This document shows positions 9,462 to 20,568 of a stretch of DNA of 64,000 nt, piece by piece (the first letter of the stretch is position 1; every line of letters starts with the position of its first letter). The translations under genes were made by a program, and so were the position numbers. The notes under the pieces were generated by a model that searched no databases, was not told where the DNA came from, and saw only the letters and a program-made list of their open reading frames with translations. This stretch comes from Phenylobacterium sp. J426 (GTDB taxonomy: Bacteria > Pseudomonadota > Alphaproteobacteria > Caulobacterales > Caulobacteraceae). The DNA is taken from assembly GCF_024699945.1 (NCBI RefSeq), contig NZ_JAJOMY010000002.1:124001-188000 (forward strand). The letters run 5' to 3'.

Positions 9462-10637
9462 GCGCCACGGAGCAGCCGATCAACGTCCTGCTCGTCGACG
9501 ACCTGGACGAGAACCTGCTGGCGCTTGAGGCGCTGCTGCGACGGGAGGGGCTGGCCTGCCTGAAGGCGCGCTCCGGCGAAGCGGCGCTGGAGATGCTGCT
9601 CACCCACGACGTCGCGCTTGCCCTGGTCGACGTGCAGATGCCGGGCATCGATGGCTTCCAGCTGGCCGAGCTCATGCGCGGCGCCGAGCGCTCGCGGCAC
9701 ATCCCGATCATCTTCGTCACGGCCGGCAGCGCCGATGGCCAGCGCCGCTTCCGCGGTTATGAGGCCGGCGCCGTCGACTTCATCCAAAAGCCGGTCGAGG
9801 CCGACGTGCTGCGCAGCAAGGCGAACGTCTTCTTCGACCTCCACCAGCAGCGGCGCCCAGATCATCGCCCATCGGGACGCGCTCGGGGCCTATGCCGAGC
9901 GGCTGAGGACGGTGGACCGTCACAAGAACGAGTTCCTGGCTGTGCTCGGCCACGAGCTGCGCAATCCCATCATGGCGCTGTCCGCCGGGCTGCACTTCCT
10001 GAAGCGGCGCAAGGACCCGGAGGCGGCCGCCGAGATCCACGCCCAGATGGAGCGCCAGGTGGCGCACCTGACCCGCCTCGTCGACGACCTCCTGGACATC
10101 TCCCGGATCGACCAGGGCAAGCTTGCGCTGAAGCGCGAGCCCGTGGCGCTGCAGGCCATCCTCGACTTCGCCGTGGAGGCCAGCCGCCCGCAGATCGAGG
10201 CGGCCGGCCATGCGCTCGCCGTCGAGAGGCTCGATACGCCCACCTGGCTGCACGGCGACGCGACGCGCCTTGCCCAGGTGGTCAGCAACCTGCTGAACAA
10301 CGCCGCCAAGTACACCCCGGCCGGCGGCCACGTCGCCCTCTGCGTCCGGGTGGCCGAGGGCGTCGCCGAGATCGAAGTCTCCGACAATGGCATCGGCATT
10401 CCTGAGCCCATGCAGGCGGAGATCTTCGAGCTCTTCGCCCAGGTGAAGAGCCCGACGGAGCGCGCGCAGGAAGGCCTCGGCATCGGCCTCGCCCTCGTCA
10501 AGGAACTCGTGGAACTCCACGGCGGCACGGTCCAGTTGAAGCACAGCGCGCCCGATCAAGGCAGCACCTTCGCCGTGCGCCTGCCCGTCCTCGTCGCGCC
10601 GATCGAAGAGCGGGCGGCGGCCGACGTCGAAGCCTGA
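9458..10637 (+). CDS. Receiver-histidine kinase (frameshifted)
   Basis: The first part (9458 to about 9856) is a complete receiver with LLVDDLDEN, the acceptor region LALVDVQMPGIDGF and the FIQKPV lysine. The second part (from about 9858, another frame) has a HisKA domain (VLGHELRNPI) and a HATPase with DNGIGI and GLGIGLALV. Removing one C from CCC at 9856-9858 joins them through a natural linker (HQQRRQIIAHRDALG) into one protein of about 392 residues. A receiver placed in front of a soluble kinase suggests it takes phosphate or control from the upstream hybrid kinase. Last gene of the operon. Confidence 0.85.
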
Positions 10638-11229
10638 CGGCGGCTCCGCACACCACGTCCAGCCAAGGCCGCCCCCTTTGGGGTGCGGCACGCCCTGTCG
10701 CCATCCAACTCTCCATCGTCAGGCTGACGACGGACGGCGAACGGGGCTGCCCGATGTCAAACCCTCGCGCCGTAAGCTTCGGCTCACGTGGAGATTGTTA
10801 ACGTTCTTCGGTCATCGTGCGTATCGCAGGCCGTTCCAAGAGAACGCCCTTCGGCCATGGGGCCTATTGCAAGCAGCTCCATGGGCTTGCACCGGCGGCG
10901 CGGGTCCCCAACCCCGGGTTCCGGAACGGGCCGAGCGACCTTTCGCTCGGCCCACCAACCCGGAAGCCAATGCGGCTGATTTCGCCTTGGCGATGATGCC
11001 AAACCCTCGCGGGCCAGGGCGAGCCCTTTGCATCGACTGGATTTTGCCGGACCGGTCGCCCTCCCGCAAGGGCGCCGGCCGGCTCAGGTTCGCGCATGTG
11101 AGGCCGCGCCCGGCCTGGCTTCACCCGGCGCCCCTTCCCGCCACACACACACACGGAGCGCCGAAAACGCCTGCACTGTCGTGGAGTCGACTTTCTTCGG
11201 CCGGGAGGTGACATAAGGACGTCCGCGCC
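10638..11229. other. Gene-free stretch with nested hairpin and CA repeat
   Basis: I see no convincing coding frame on either strand. At 10914-10963 an outer 7-bp stem (CCGGGTT/AACCCGG) encloses a perfect 10-bp inner stem GGGCCGAGCG (10928-10937) with CGCTCGGCCC (10944-10953). There is no T tract. A (CA)6 run lies at 11142-11154. The structure could be an RNA element or a read-through structure after the kinase operon. Confidence 0.4.
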
Positions 11230-11409
11230 ATGACGACAGACCGTCCCCGCCACACCCTGAAGGCGTGCCTGCAGAAGGCCGCCGAGTACGAGCATCTGGC
11301 CTCGAAGGTCCGGATACCGTTGTACCGCCAAAGATACCTCGAACTCGCCAGCGGATGGCGCGACCTGGCCGCGGCGATGCAGGCCGGCGAGGAGACGCCG
11401 GACGCCTGA
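11230..11409 (+). CDS. Small hypothetical helical protein
   Basis: A 59-residue protein starting at the ATG at 11230, with AAGGACG about 10 nt upstream. It contains LQKAAEYEHLASKV and then LELASGWRDLAAAM, a pattern shared with the 54-residue protein at 224-388. It is compact and helical with no membrane segment. The function is unknown. A second small frame begins 4 nt after its stop. Confidence 0.6.
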   Translation: MTTDRPRHTLKACLQKAAEYEHLASKVRIPLYRQRYLELASGWRDLAAAMQAGEETPDA

Positions 11410-11412
11410 TCC

Positions 11413-11604
11413 TTGCCCAAAGCCCGGCCCGAGCGGCGCTTCAGCCCCTCGAACCGGGTGGCCAACAGGCTGGCGCAGGCCCGCGAGCTTCTGCGGATGT
11501 TCGCATCGACGCAGATCGAGCATCGGCGTCACCTCGCGCAGATCGAGGATGACATCCGCGGCGGCAGTCGGGACGCCGATGGCAATCTGCTCGGCGGGCC
11601 CTGA
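11413..11604 (+). CDS. Small hypothetical protein
   Basis: A 63-residue frame from a TTG at 11413, placed 4 nt after the previous stop, so possibly co-translated. It contains NRLAQARELLRMFAST and EHRRHLAQIEDDI, which look like one amphipathic helical hairpin. The TTG start and the lack of a clear ribosome site make this less certain. The function is unknown. Confidence 0.45.
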   Translation: MPKARPERRFSPSNRVANRLAQARELLRMFASTQIEHRRHLAQIEDDIRGGSRDADGNLLGGP

Positions 11605-11682
11605 CCGGACTCGTCAGCGTCAACGCCTCCTGCCGAATGGAGAGATCGGCCCCCCGGCCGGGGGGCTCCCGATTTTCGGACG

Positions 11683-12581
11683 TCAGGCGGCGATGGCCGC
11701 CACCCCTGCAGGCGCCGGCAGCGCGCCCAGCTGGGCCAACCCTATGAACATGCGCCGCAGGTCCGTCAGGTTTCGGTCGATCACGGCGGCGAAATCGGCA
11801 CGTTGAAGCACCTCGTTTGGCACGACGAGCCCCGCGCCCGACCGCTCGCAAGCGCCCAGGGCCGAGAGGCGGGCGATCCGGCGGCGGACGGTCTCTGACG
11901 GCAGACCGAGCTGCCTGGCGATGAGCGTGCGTGCCACAGGCCGCCGGACGAGCGCGGGGGGCCCGGCCACATCCTCCGGCGCCAGAGTGGTGCTGGAGCG
12001 CACGATCTCGAGCCAGACGGCGGCGTCGGTGGGATCGTGCAGCAAGGCCGTCAGCCGATCGACGAGGCGAAGCAGATACTCGCCGGAGATCCGCGCCGCC
12101 GCCCGCAGCGGAGGCGCGCCGCTCCATGGTTCCGACATCGGCAGATCAGCCAGTTCCTCCAGAGATGAGAGCCGCGTGTAGAGGTCCCGCAGACGTGCAT
12201 AGGCGGCTTCGACATTGCGCCGGTGTGCCGGGTTGTCGACCAGGGCCGCAGAGGTCCAGATCCCGTCCGACCGGCTCCGCAGGACGCCCAGCAGCGCCAA
12301 CCGTGAGACACGGCGTCTCACGGTCTCGAAGGACAAGGCGAGCGACTGGGCCAACGCACTGATGCTGATCGGCCGGCGGAGGTGGTCCGGCGGGGGCGCC
12401 TCGTAGGTGGCGTAGGCTCTCTGCAGAGCCGGGTGCGCAGGATCGGTTCGACATTGGCCTGGGCGACCGCGACGATGATCAACGCGTCCACGAAGTCGAA
12501 GCCGCCCCGGCCGACCCTCACCTGGTCGAGCAGGTATCCCGCCGATGTCACCAATGCGAATTGGCCGTTTGTTGTCGTCAT
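11683..12581 (-). CDS. Double helix-turn-helix DNA-binding protein (frameshifted)
   Basis: Translation starts at the ATG at 12581 (MTTTNGQFALVTSAGYLL) and changes frame around 12421-12430, where CGGCTCTGCAG should probably read with two bases fewer or one more. The joined protein is about 298 residues. Two similar helix-turn-helix units are visible: LSFETVRRRVSRLALLGV and LPSETVRRRIARLSALGA, about 120 residues apart, each preceded by a conserved ALAQSLA/LIARQLG helix. This suggests an internal duplication that binds a two-part operator. No ligand domain is recognised. A perfect EcfG-type promoter lies upstream at 12805-12829 on the same strand. Confidence 0.65.
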
Positions 12582-12804
12582 GCGTCTCGTCCCAGCCTGG
12601 ATACTAGGCCGACTCGGCGCTGGCTCCTTTGCGACCGGGTGGCGCGGGTGGCGGGACGACACTCGACGCCTCCGCCGCCCGTAAACACACACGCGCACGC
12701 GGGGAAAAGCGGCCGACCCCGAACCGGGCAGGCTGGGAGCCTTCAGGAACAGCGGAGCCGGCCACCCGACCGCCCGATCGGGGCTTCATGCGGTCTGCCG
12801 TCGA

Positions 12805-12829
12805 AACGTGCCATATGAAGCGGCGTTCC
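12805..12829 (-). promoter_or_regulatory. EcfG-type promoter, perfect consensus
   Basis: On the minus strand GGAAC (12829-12825) and CGTT (12808-12805) are separated by exactly 16 nt. It reads toward the double-HTH gene, with a leader of about 215 nt. The match equals the alphaproteobacterial general-stress consensus. Confidence 0.55.
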
Positions 12830-12862
12830 GCGCAAAGCCGCCGCGGCCAGATTAGGGCGACG

Positions 12863-12991
12863 TCAGGTGGAGATGTCTCCGATGCCTCCGCGCAGGAGGG
12901 TCAGGACTAGGCGTTTGCGCTCCGACCAACCCTTGCCCTCAGACGGAGCGTGCGACGCGACATCGCCGCGGAACGGCAGGGCGTCGATCAT
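12863..12991 (-). CDS. Possible 42-residue protein
   Basis: A short frame from the ATG at 12991 in the 530-bp gap before the HWE kinase. It begins MIDALPFRGDVASHAP and has a basic WSERKRLVLTLLRGG segment, which looks more like protein than random translation. There is no clear ribosome site. It may be a small gene or the tail of a decayed one. I see nothing else coding between 12582 and 13109. Confidence 0.3.
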   Translation of the reverse strand: MIDALPFRGDVASHAPSEGKGWSERKRLVLTLLRGGIGDIST

Positions 12992-13109
12992 ATGGCGCCC
13001 CGCCCAGACGTGGAGGGCGAGAGCGGCCTTGTCGCTGGTCTAGGGCGGGGCTAAGCCCTGCTGATCAATGGGATAAGCGCCAGGCTTTCCCTAAGACCAT
13101 AGGACCGAC

Positions 13110-15771
13110 TTGACCCAGCTCGTCGACCGCGCCCCAGGCCTCGGCCCCGCAGATCTGCCGAGCTTCCTCCTCGCCGGCGGCGAGATGGCGGCCCGCATTC
13201 GAGACCACGACTGGTCGTCAACCCCACTTGGACCGCTTGCGTCATGGCCGCAGGCGCTCAAGACGCTGGTGGGCGTCATGATGGGATCCAACCAGCCGAT
13301 GTTCATCGCCTGGGGACCGGACCGCACGCTGCTCTACAACACCGCCTACGCCCACATCCTGGCCTCGAAACACCCGGACGCGCTTGGCCGGGACTTCCTG
13401 GACGTGTGGTCCGAGATCCGCGCCGACCTCACCCCCCATCGTCGCCCAGGCCTACGGCGGCGAGCCGGTGCACATGGACGACATCCAGCTCTTGATGCAC
13501 CGCCGCGGATTTGCGGAGGAGACCCACTTCGCGTTCTCCTATACCCCGGTCCGGGACCATGGCGGTGAGGTCGCAGGCTTCTTCTGTCCCTGTCAGGAGA
13601 TCACCGGCCAAGTGCTCGCCAAGCGCGCTCTGAGCGACAGCGAAGCACGCCTGCGCGGGGTGCTCGAAGGCATGGGTGAGGCCTTTGTCCTCCTCGATGC
13701 CGACTTCCGCGTCGTCGAGATCAACGCCGAGGGACTGCGCATGGAGCGCCGCCCGCGCGAAGCGGTGACCGGCAAGTCCCATTGGGAGGCCTGGCCCGGC
13801 ACCGAGGACACCACGCAGGGCCGGCTCTACAAGCGCGCCATGGCCGAACGCGTGCCGGTCTCCGCCGAGATCCATCACCGATGGGAGGAGGGCCACGAAG
13901 CCTGGGTGGAGGTGCGGGCCTATCCTTCGGGCGACGGGCTGGCGATCTTCTACCGAGACATCTCGGCCAGGCGCGCCCTGGAAGAGCGCGCCCGAGACGA
14001 GGCGGAGCGCGTGCAACTCGCCCTCGATGCCGGCGCGATCGTGGGCACCTGGGTCTGGCACGTGCTCGCGGACCACTTCACGGCCGATGAGCGCTTCGCG
14101 CGGTCCTTCAGCCTCGATCCCGAGCACTGCCGCCTCGGACTGCCGCTCGATGCCGTGATGGAATCCATCCACGAGGACGACCGCGCCCGCGTCGCCCAGG
14201 CCATCGACGAGGCCATCGCCCGTGGCGGAGCCTACCGCTGCGAATATAGGGTGAGGCACGCCGAGGGCGCCTACCGCTGGGTGGAAGCCAATGGCCGCGT
14301 GGACCTTGACGCCGAAGGCCGCGCGCTCAGGTTCCCGGGCGTCCTCCTCGACATCGAAGAACGACGGAACACGGAAGAGCGGCTTCGCGAGACGACCCGA
14401 CGCCTGGACGCCATCTTGAACAACACGCGCGAGGCGGTGTTCCTGATGGATGAGCGACAGCATTGCGTCTACGCCAATGCCGCCGCCGCGAAGCTGACCG
14501 GTTATACGTATGAACAGATGCAGGGCCGTCCCCTGCACGACGTGATCCATCACAAGAAGCCGGATGGCTCGCCCTATCCCCTCGAGGAGTGCCCGATCGA
14601 CCGGGCCTTCCCGGCGCAAGCCCAGATGTCCGGCGAAGAGCTGTTCGTCGCGCCCGACGGGTCGCTCTACCCGGTGGCGTTCACCGCCAGCCCCATGCTC
14701 GACGAGGCCGGCGAGCCCGTCGGCACGGTCATCGAAGCGCGCAACATCTCCGAGGAGAAGGCGCGGACCCAGGCGCTGCACGACGCCGAGGAGCGCTACC
14801 GTCTGGCCGCCCGCGCCACCAACGATGCGATCTGGGATTGGGACCTTCGCGCCGATCACGTCGTCTGGAGCGAGGCCCTGACGGCGCTCTTCGGCTACGC
14901 GCCTGAGCAGGTGGCGCCAACCGGCCGCTGGTGGGTCGACCACATCCATCCGGAGGATCGCGCCCGGGTGGACCGTTCCATCCACGCCGTCATCGAGGGC
15001 CATGCCGACACCTGGACCGACGAGTACCGGTTCCGCCGCGCCGATGGCAGCTATGCGGCTATCCTGGATCGGGGGCACCTCGTGCGCGATGAGGTTGGGC
15101 GCGCGGTTCGCTTCATCGGCGCGATGCTCGACCTGACCGAACGCAAGAAGGCGGAGGACGCGCGCCAGCTCCTGCTCCGCGAGCTGAACCATCGGGTCAA
15201 GAACCTGTTCGCCGTGGTCGCCGGCATGGTGACCATGACCGCCAAGAACTCGACGACGGCGCGCGACATGGCGACCGCTCTGAAGGGCCGCCTGACTGCG
15301 CTGGCCCAGGCGCACGAGCTCATCCGCTCCGCCATCACCATGGATTTCGGCCCCGCCACGGAAGCCGATCTCCTCGAACTCACCGAAGCCTTGCTCGCGC
15401 CGCACCTTGGCGATGGTGACCGACATCGTCTGTCCTTGAGCGGGCCTGCCCTCACGCTGACGCCGACGGCCGCCACCAGCCTGGCGCTCGTCCTGCACGA
15501 GCTTGCCACCAATGCGGCCAAGTACGGCGCCCTCTCGGCAAAGGAAGGCCGGCTTTCGATCGCCTGGGAGATCGTTGGCGGCGAGCTGCGGGTGGCCTGG
15601 CGCGAAACGGGCGGTCCCCGCCTCGATGGACCGCCCGAAAAGAGCGGCTTCGGGAGCCAGCTCGCCCAGGTCTCCATCGAGCGACAGCTCGGCGGCGCCA
15701 TCCGTTACGACTGGTTAGCGGATGGCGTGCAAATCTTCCTCGCAGTGCCAATCGATCGGGTGCGAGGCTAG
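13110..15771 (+). CDS. Multi-PAS HWE-family histidine kinase (frameshifted)
   Basis: About 886 residues once C6 at 13432-13437 is read as C5, which joins WSEIRADLTP to IVAQAYGGEP. An N-terminal PAS-like domain (HDWSSTPLGPLASWPQ) resembles that of the kinase at 16274-20568. Three or four further PAS/PAC units follow. The catalytic region is HWE-type: the phospho-acceptor box LLRELNHRVKN (His at 15190) and the ATP-binding LHELATNAAKYG, ending with GFGSQL. HWE/HisKA2 kinases feed general stress and light responses in alphaproteobacteria. The TTG at 13110 fits the family's N-terminus. The stop overlaps the receiver gene start, so the two are coupled. Confidence 0.85.
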
Positions 15772-16193
15772 TGGGGTACGCGTCGAAACAGGAAAGTGCG
15801 CCTGCGGCCCGGCGGGCCTCGGGCCCGGCCGACCTGAGCGGGATCCGCATCCTGGTCGTGGAAGATGAGCCGTTCATCGCCTTCGACATCGCCGATGGCC
15901 TCGAAGATGCCGGCGCCGATGTCGAGCTCGCCATGAGCGTCCGCGATGCGCTCGAAATCGCCGGCCGCGGCGGCCTCTCCGGCGCCGTCCTCGATGTCAA
16001 TCTGCCCGATGGCGACGTCGGCCCGGTGATCGAGGTGCTGCTTCGTCGCGGCGTCGCCTGGCTCATCCACACCGGCGCAGGCCTGTCGCCGGACCTTCAG
16101 GCCCGCTACCCCGAGGCCTCGGTCTTCGCCAAGCCGACGGCGCCTGCCGTGCTTGCGCGAGCCCTCGCCGATCGGCTCATCGCCGCAGGCTGA
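15771..16193 (+). CDS. Single-domain response regulator
   Basis: A 140-residue receiver with no output domain. It shows VVEDEPFIAFD (acidic pocket), VLDVNLPDGD (acceptor Asp), the HTGAG switch residue and FAKPT (conserved Lys). The GTG start shares a base with the HWE kinase stop. Receivers of this type usually act as phosphate sinks or partner switches for the adjacent HWE kinase. Confidence 0.85.
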   Translation: MGYASKQESAPAARRASGPADLSGIRILVVEDEPFIAFDIADGLEDAGADVELAMSVRDALEIAGRGGLSGAVLDVNLPDGDVGPVIEVLLRRGVAWLIHTGAGLSPDLQARYPEASVFAKPTAPAVLARALADRLIAAG

Positions 16194-16273
16194 GCGCCTC
16201 TCGAAACCGCAAGGGCCACTCCTTCCCTGCCCGCAAGCCCCGCGCGGCCGATCGGCCCAAGCGCCATCCGCCG

Positions 16274-19200
16274 TCAGGCGTCCTTCTCGACAGCCCTGGA
16301 CGTCGGCCGCCTCAAGCCGCGAAGGGTGGCGGCGAGATCGCCCACGTCGTAGGGCTTCCTGAGCACGATGGCGTCGGCCAGGCCGTCCGGCGGCACGAAG
16401 TCTGAGCCGGTGGCGAAGATGACGCCGAGGCCGGGTTGCTGCTGACGCGCCTGGTTGACGAGGGCCTCCCCCGAGACGCCAGGAAGCTCCAGGTCGGTGA
16501 TCAGCACATCGAAGACGCAGGTCTGAAGCGCGACGAGCGCTTCATCGGCGCCGCTCGCTTCCACGACGATATGTCCCAGGTCCTTCAGCATCTCGGCCGT
16601 GGTCAGCCGGATGAGATCGTCATCTTCCACGAAGAGGATGGTGAAGCCTTCCGAGGGAGTCTCCTGTTGCGGCGCAGGCGCAGGCGGCGCGACCGGCCAG
16701 GCACCCGCGCCGCGTTGCCGCTCAGCGGCCAGAACATGGCGGATCTTCCGGGCGAGCGCCTCGCGCGAATAGGGTTTGCTGATCAGGTTGACGCCTTCAT
16801 CCAGACGCCCGCCGTGGACGATGGCGTTTTCGGTATAGCCCGAGGTGAACAGCACCGCGATGTTCGGCAGGCGCTCACGGGCCTTGCGCGCCAGTTCCGG
16901 ACTGCGCAGCGGCCCGGGCATGACGACGTCGGTGAACAGCAGGTCGACGGGCAGGCCGCTGTCGATGATCGCCAGCGCCGCCGTGGCGTCGGAGGCCTTG
17001 AGCACGCGGTACCCGAGCTCCGACAGCAATTCCACGGCGGTCGCACGAACGTCGTCGTCGTCCTCCACCACGAGGACGGTCTCCTCCCCCCGTCGCCGGC
17101 AGCGCCTCGCGCTCCAGGACCACGTCCTCGGCTTCCTGCGACCGGGGCAGGTAGAGCTTGACCGTGGTCCCCTGCCCCACCTCGCTGTAGATCTTCACAT
17201 GGCCGCCGGACTGTTTGGCGAAGCCATAGACCTGGCTGAGGCCAAGCCCGGTCCCCCTTGCCTTCCGGCTTGGTCGAGAAGAAGGGCTCGAAGACCTTGT
17301 CCACCAAGTCCGGCGACATGCCGCAGCCGGTGTCCGTCACCGCCAGCAGGACGTATTGGCCGGCGTCCACGTCCGCATGCGCGCGGGCATAGGCGTCATC
17401 CAGGAAGGCGTTGCTCGCCTCGATCGTCAGCTTGCCATGGCCGTCCATGGCGTCCCGGCCATTGATCGCCAGGTTGAGAAGCGCGTTCTCGACCTGCGTG
17501 GGGTCGGCGAAGGTGTTCCACAGACCGCCCGAGATGGTGGTCTCCACCTCGACTTCTTCGCCGAGCGCGCGGCGGAGCATGTCGTCCAGGCCACGAACGA
17601 ACCGCCCGATATTGATGACCTTCGGCTCCAGAGGTTGGCGGCGGCTGAAGGCCAGCAGCTGCGAGGCGAGCTTGGCGCCGCGCGAGACTCCGGCCAGCGC
17701 ATTCTCGATGCGCGTCTCCGCGCGGGGCTTGCCCGCCACGTCCTTGATGAGCAGCTGCAGATTGCCGCCGATGACTTGCAACAGGTTGTTGAAGTCGTGC
17801 GCGACGCCGCCGGTCAGCTGGCCGATCGCATCCATCTTCTGCGCCTGCCGAAGCTGGGCCTCCGCCTCCACCCGGCGGGCGACCGCCTCGGCCACGAGAT
17901 GCTCGAGGTTCTCGTTCGCCCGGCGCAGCACCTCCTCGGCTTGCCGCCGGTCGGTGATGTCGATCACCGAGCCCACATAGCCCAGGAACTCGCCATCGGC
18001 CCCAAACCGCGGCGCGGCCGCATCGATCGCCCAGCGATATTCGCCATCGGCGCGCCGCAACCGGTATTCGAGACGGAAGGCTTCCGCCTTCGCGTTGGCG
18101 GCAAGGAAGGCCTCGTTGGCCATCGCCTTGTCGTCGGGGTGGGTGGCGTCGAGCCAACCAAACCCGAGAGCTTCCGCTTCCACCTGGCCGGTGTACTCGT
18201 ACCAGACGCGGTTCAGATAGATGCAATACCCCGTAGAGTCGGTCACCCACATCATCACCGGCGCATGGTCGGCCATGTTGCGGAAGCGCAGCTCGCTCTC
18301 CCGCAACGTCTCCATCGCCTCGCGGCGGACCCGGGCCAGTTCCAGGTTCGCCTGCACGCGCGCCGTAAGCTCACGCGCCGAGAAGGGCTTCGTCATGTAG
18401 TCGTCGGCGCCGGCCGCAAGGCCCTCGACCTGCGCTTCCTCGCCGGCGCGCGCCGAGAGCAGGATCACCGGCAGATCGCGCAGCGCCGGGTCGTCCCGGA
18501 TTTCCTGCAGGAGACCGAAGCCGTCCAGGCCCGGCATCATCACGTCGGAGAGCAGGAGATCGGGCTTACGACGCCGGATCGCCTGCAGCGCGGCGTTCCC
18601 GTCCGGCGCCGTCTCGACCATGCAGCTCCTGCTGAGCAGGCGGCGCACATAGCCGCGCATATCGGCGTTGTCGTCGGCGACCAGCACATAGGGCCGCGAC
18701 GTAGCCACCGGCGGCGCCTCTTCGGCGTCCAGTTCCGCGGCGGGCAGCGCCCCTTCGGCCTCCTCGGGCAGCCAGCGAAGCGCTTCCTCGACGTAGGCCT
18801 CGGCCCGGGACTTCGCGCCATCGTCGGCCTCACCCCTGGCGACGTGGCTCGCAGGCAGATGGTCGCTCCCGAACGGAACGCGGATCATGAACGCAGTGCC
18901 CTGGCCCGGCGTGCTCTCGACCGTGATGGCGCCGCCGTGCTGCCGGACCAGCTCCTGCACGAGGGCCAGACCGATCCCTGACCCCTCGAAGGAGCGGCTC
19001 TTCTGGCCCTCCACACGATGGAACCGGTCGAACAGGCGCGGCAGTTCTTCGGCGGGCACGCCCACGCCGCTGTCCTGCACGACCAGCTCGGCGGCCTTGC
19101 CATCGCTTCCGGAGCGGAGACGGACGAGGACCTCGCCTTCGAAGGTGAACTTGAAGGCATTGGAGAGCAGATTGAGGACAATCTTTTCCCACATGTCCCG

Positions 19201-20568
19201 ATCCACATAGACCTCTTGTGGAAGGGGCTCGCACTCGATGCGGTAGCCCAGCCCGGCCCGCTCAAAGGCCGAGCGGAACGTGGATGCAAGGTCCGCCGTG
19301 GCGACGTCGAGCGCCACGGGCTGGAACCGGGCCTGGGCCCGGCCGGCTTCGATGCGCGAGAAATCGAGGAGCGAATTGACGAGCTTCAGCAGCCGCAGGC
19401 TGTTGCGATGCGCCGTCTTCAGTCGCTCATGCTGCGCGCCGCTGACCGGGGCGTGCTCATCGCCCAGCGCATCCTCCAGCGGCCCCAGCATGAGCGTGAG
19501 CGGGGTGCGGAACTCGTGGCTGACATTCGAGAAGAACTGCGTCTTCGCCCGGTCGATCTCGGCCAGGGCTTCGGCGCGGCGGCGCTCTTCGACATAGGCC
19601 TGGGCGTTGGCGATCGCCGCCGAGATCTGCCCGGCCACCAGCTCGAGGAAGTCCCGATAGCCGGCGTCGAAAAGCCGGAACGGGTTCAGCCCGACAACCA
19701 GCAGGCCGGCGGGCCCGGCCTCGCCCGTCCCGGGAATGGGGAAGACCGAGGCTTGGGTTGGCGCTTGCGCCCAGGCGCCGGTCGGCAGCTCCCCCAGCCC
19801 GCTCAGGTCCGAGACGACCACACAAGTCTGGCTGCGCAGCGCCGCCTCGAAAGGCCAGGGCGCGGTCGCGGGGTCCTCGACCGCCAAAGGCGCCGCCGGA
19901 TGGCCCGCTTCGATGCCGCTGGCGCAGGCGAGGCGAAGCCCGCCGTCGCCCTCCAGCAGGTAGATGGCGGCGAACGGCAGGTCGCAGGCGTTGGTCGAGA
20001 GCGCTGCGGCGCTCACCTCGCAGACCGACTGGACGTCGCGCGCCTCGGCGGCGCGGCTGGCCAGCTCCCGCAAAAGCGCCAGCTGCCGTTCGCCGATCAC
20101 CCGCCGCGTATCGTCCGTGTTGGCGCAGATGATGCCGCCCGGCCGCCCATCGTCGTCGAGGATCGGGCTGTAGGAGAAGGTGTAGTAGGTCTCCTCCCGG
20201 TAGCCGTTGCGCTCCATGATCAGCAGCTGGCTCTCGGCGTAGGTGCCCTCCTCGCCGCGTGTGGCGGTCGCCAGCATCGGGCCGATGTCGTCCCAGATCT
20301 CGCGCCAGACCACGGCCGTGGGCTGGCCGAGCGCGTGCGGGTGCTTGCCGCCGATGATGGACTTGTAGGCGTCGTTGTAGAGGTAGGTCAGTTCCGGCCC
20401 CCAGCCGATCCAGATCGGCTGGCGCGACGTCAGCATGATACCGACCGTGGTCTTCAGGCTCTGCGACCAGGCCGCCGGCGGTCCAAGCGGGGTCGCGGCC
20501 CAGTCGTAGTCGCGGATCAGGGCGCCAAGCTCGCCGCCAAGACTGAAGACGTCAGGAGGGTTCGACAT
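16274..20568 (-). CDS. Double-kinase hybrid sensor: PAS-GAF-HK-REC-PAS-HK-REC-REC (two frameshifts)
   Basis: About 1430 residues after correction. In order: PAS-like domain (RDYDWAATPLGPP), GAF (about 155-320), HisKA with NVSHEFRTPLTL, HATPase (DSGVGVPAEE), receiver (VLVADDNADM, LLSDVMMPG), PAS (MADHAPVMMWVTD), a second HisKA (GGVAHDFNNLLQ) with its HATPase, then two receivers (VVEDDDDVR and FVEDDDLIR). Two frame breaks, at C5 17253-17257 and C6 17086-17091, are each cured by removing one C. The start at 20568 (MSNPPD) is preferred, and one at 20616 is possible. Two complete kinase modules in one chain suggest an internal phosphorelay. No membrane segment is visible, so it is cytosolic. Confidence 0.8.

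Noticed and set aside
13429..15498. A 689-codon open frame antisense to the HWE kinase
   Set aside because: It mirrors the third-position GC bias of the real gene, and its translation has no family resemblance. The kinase motifs are on the plus strand.
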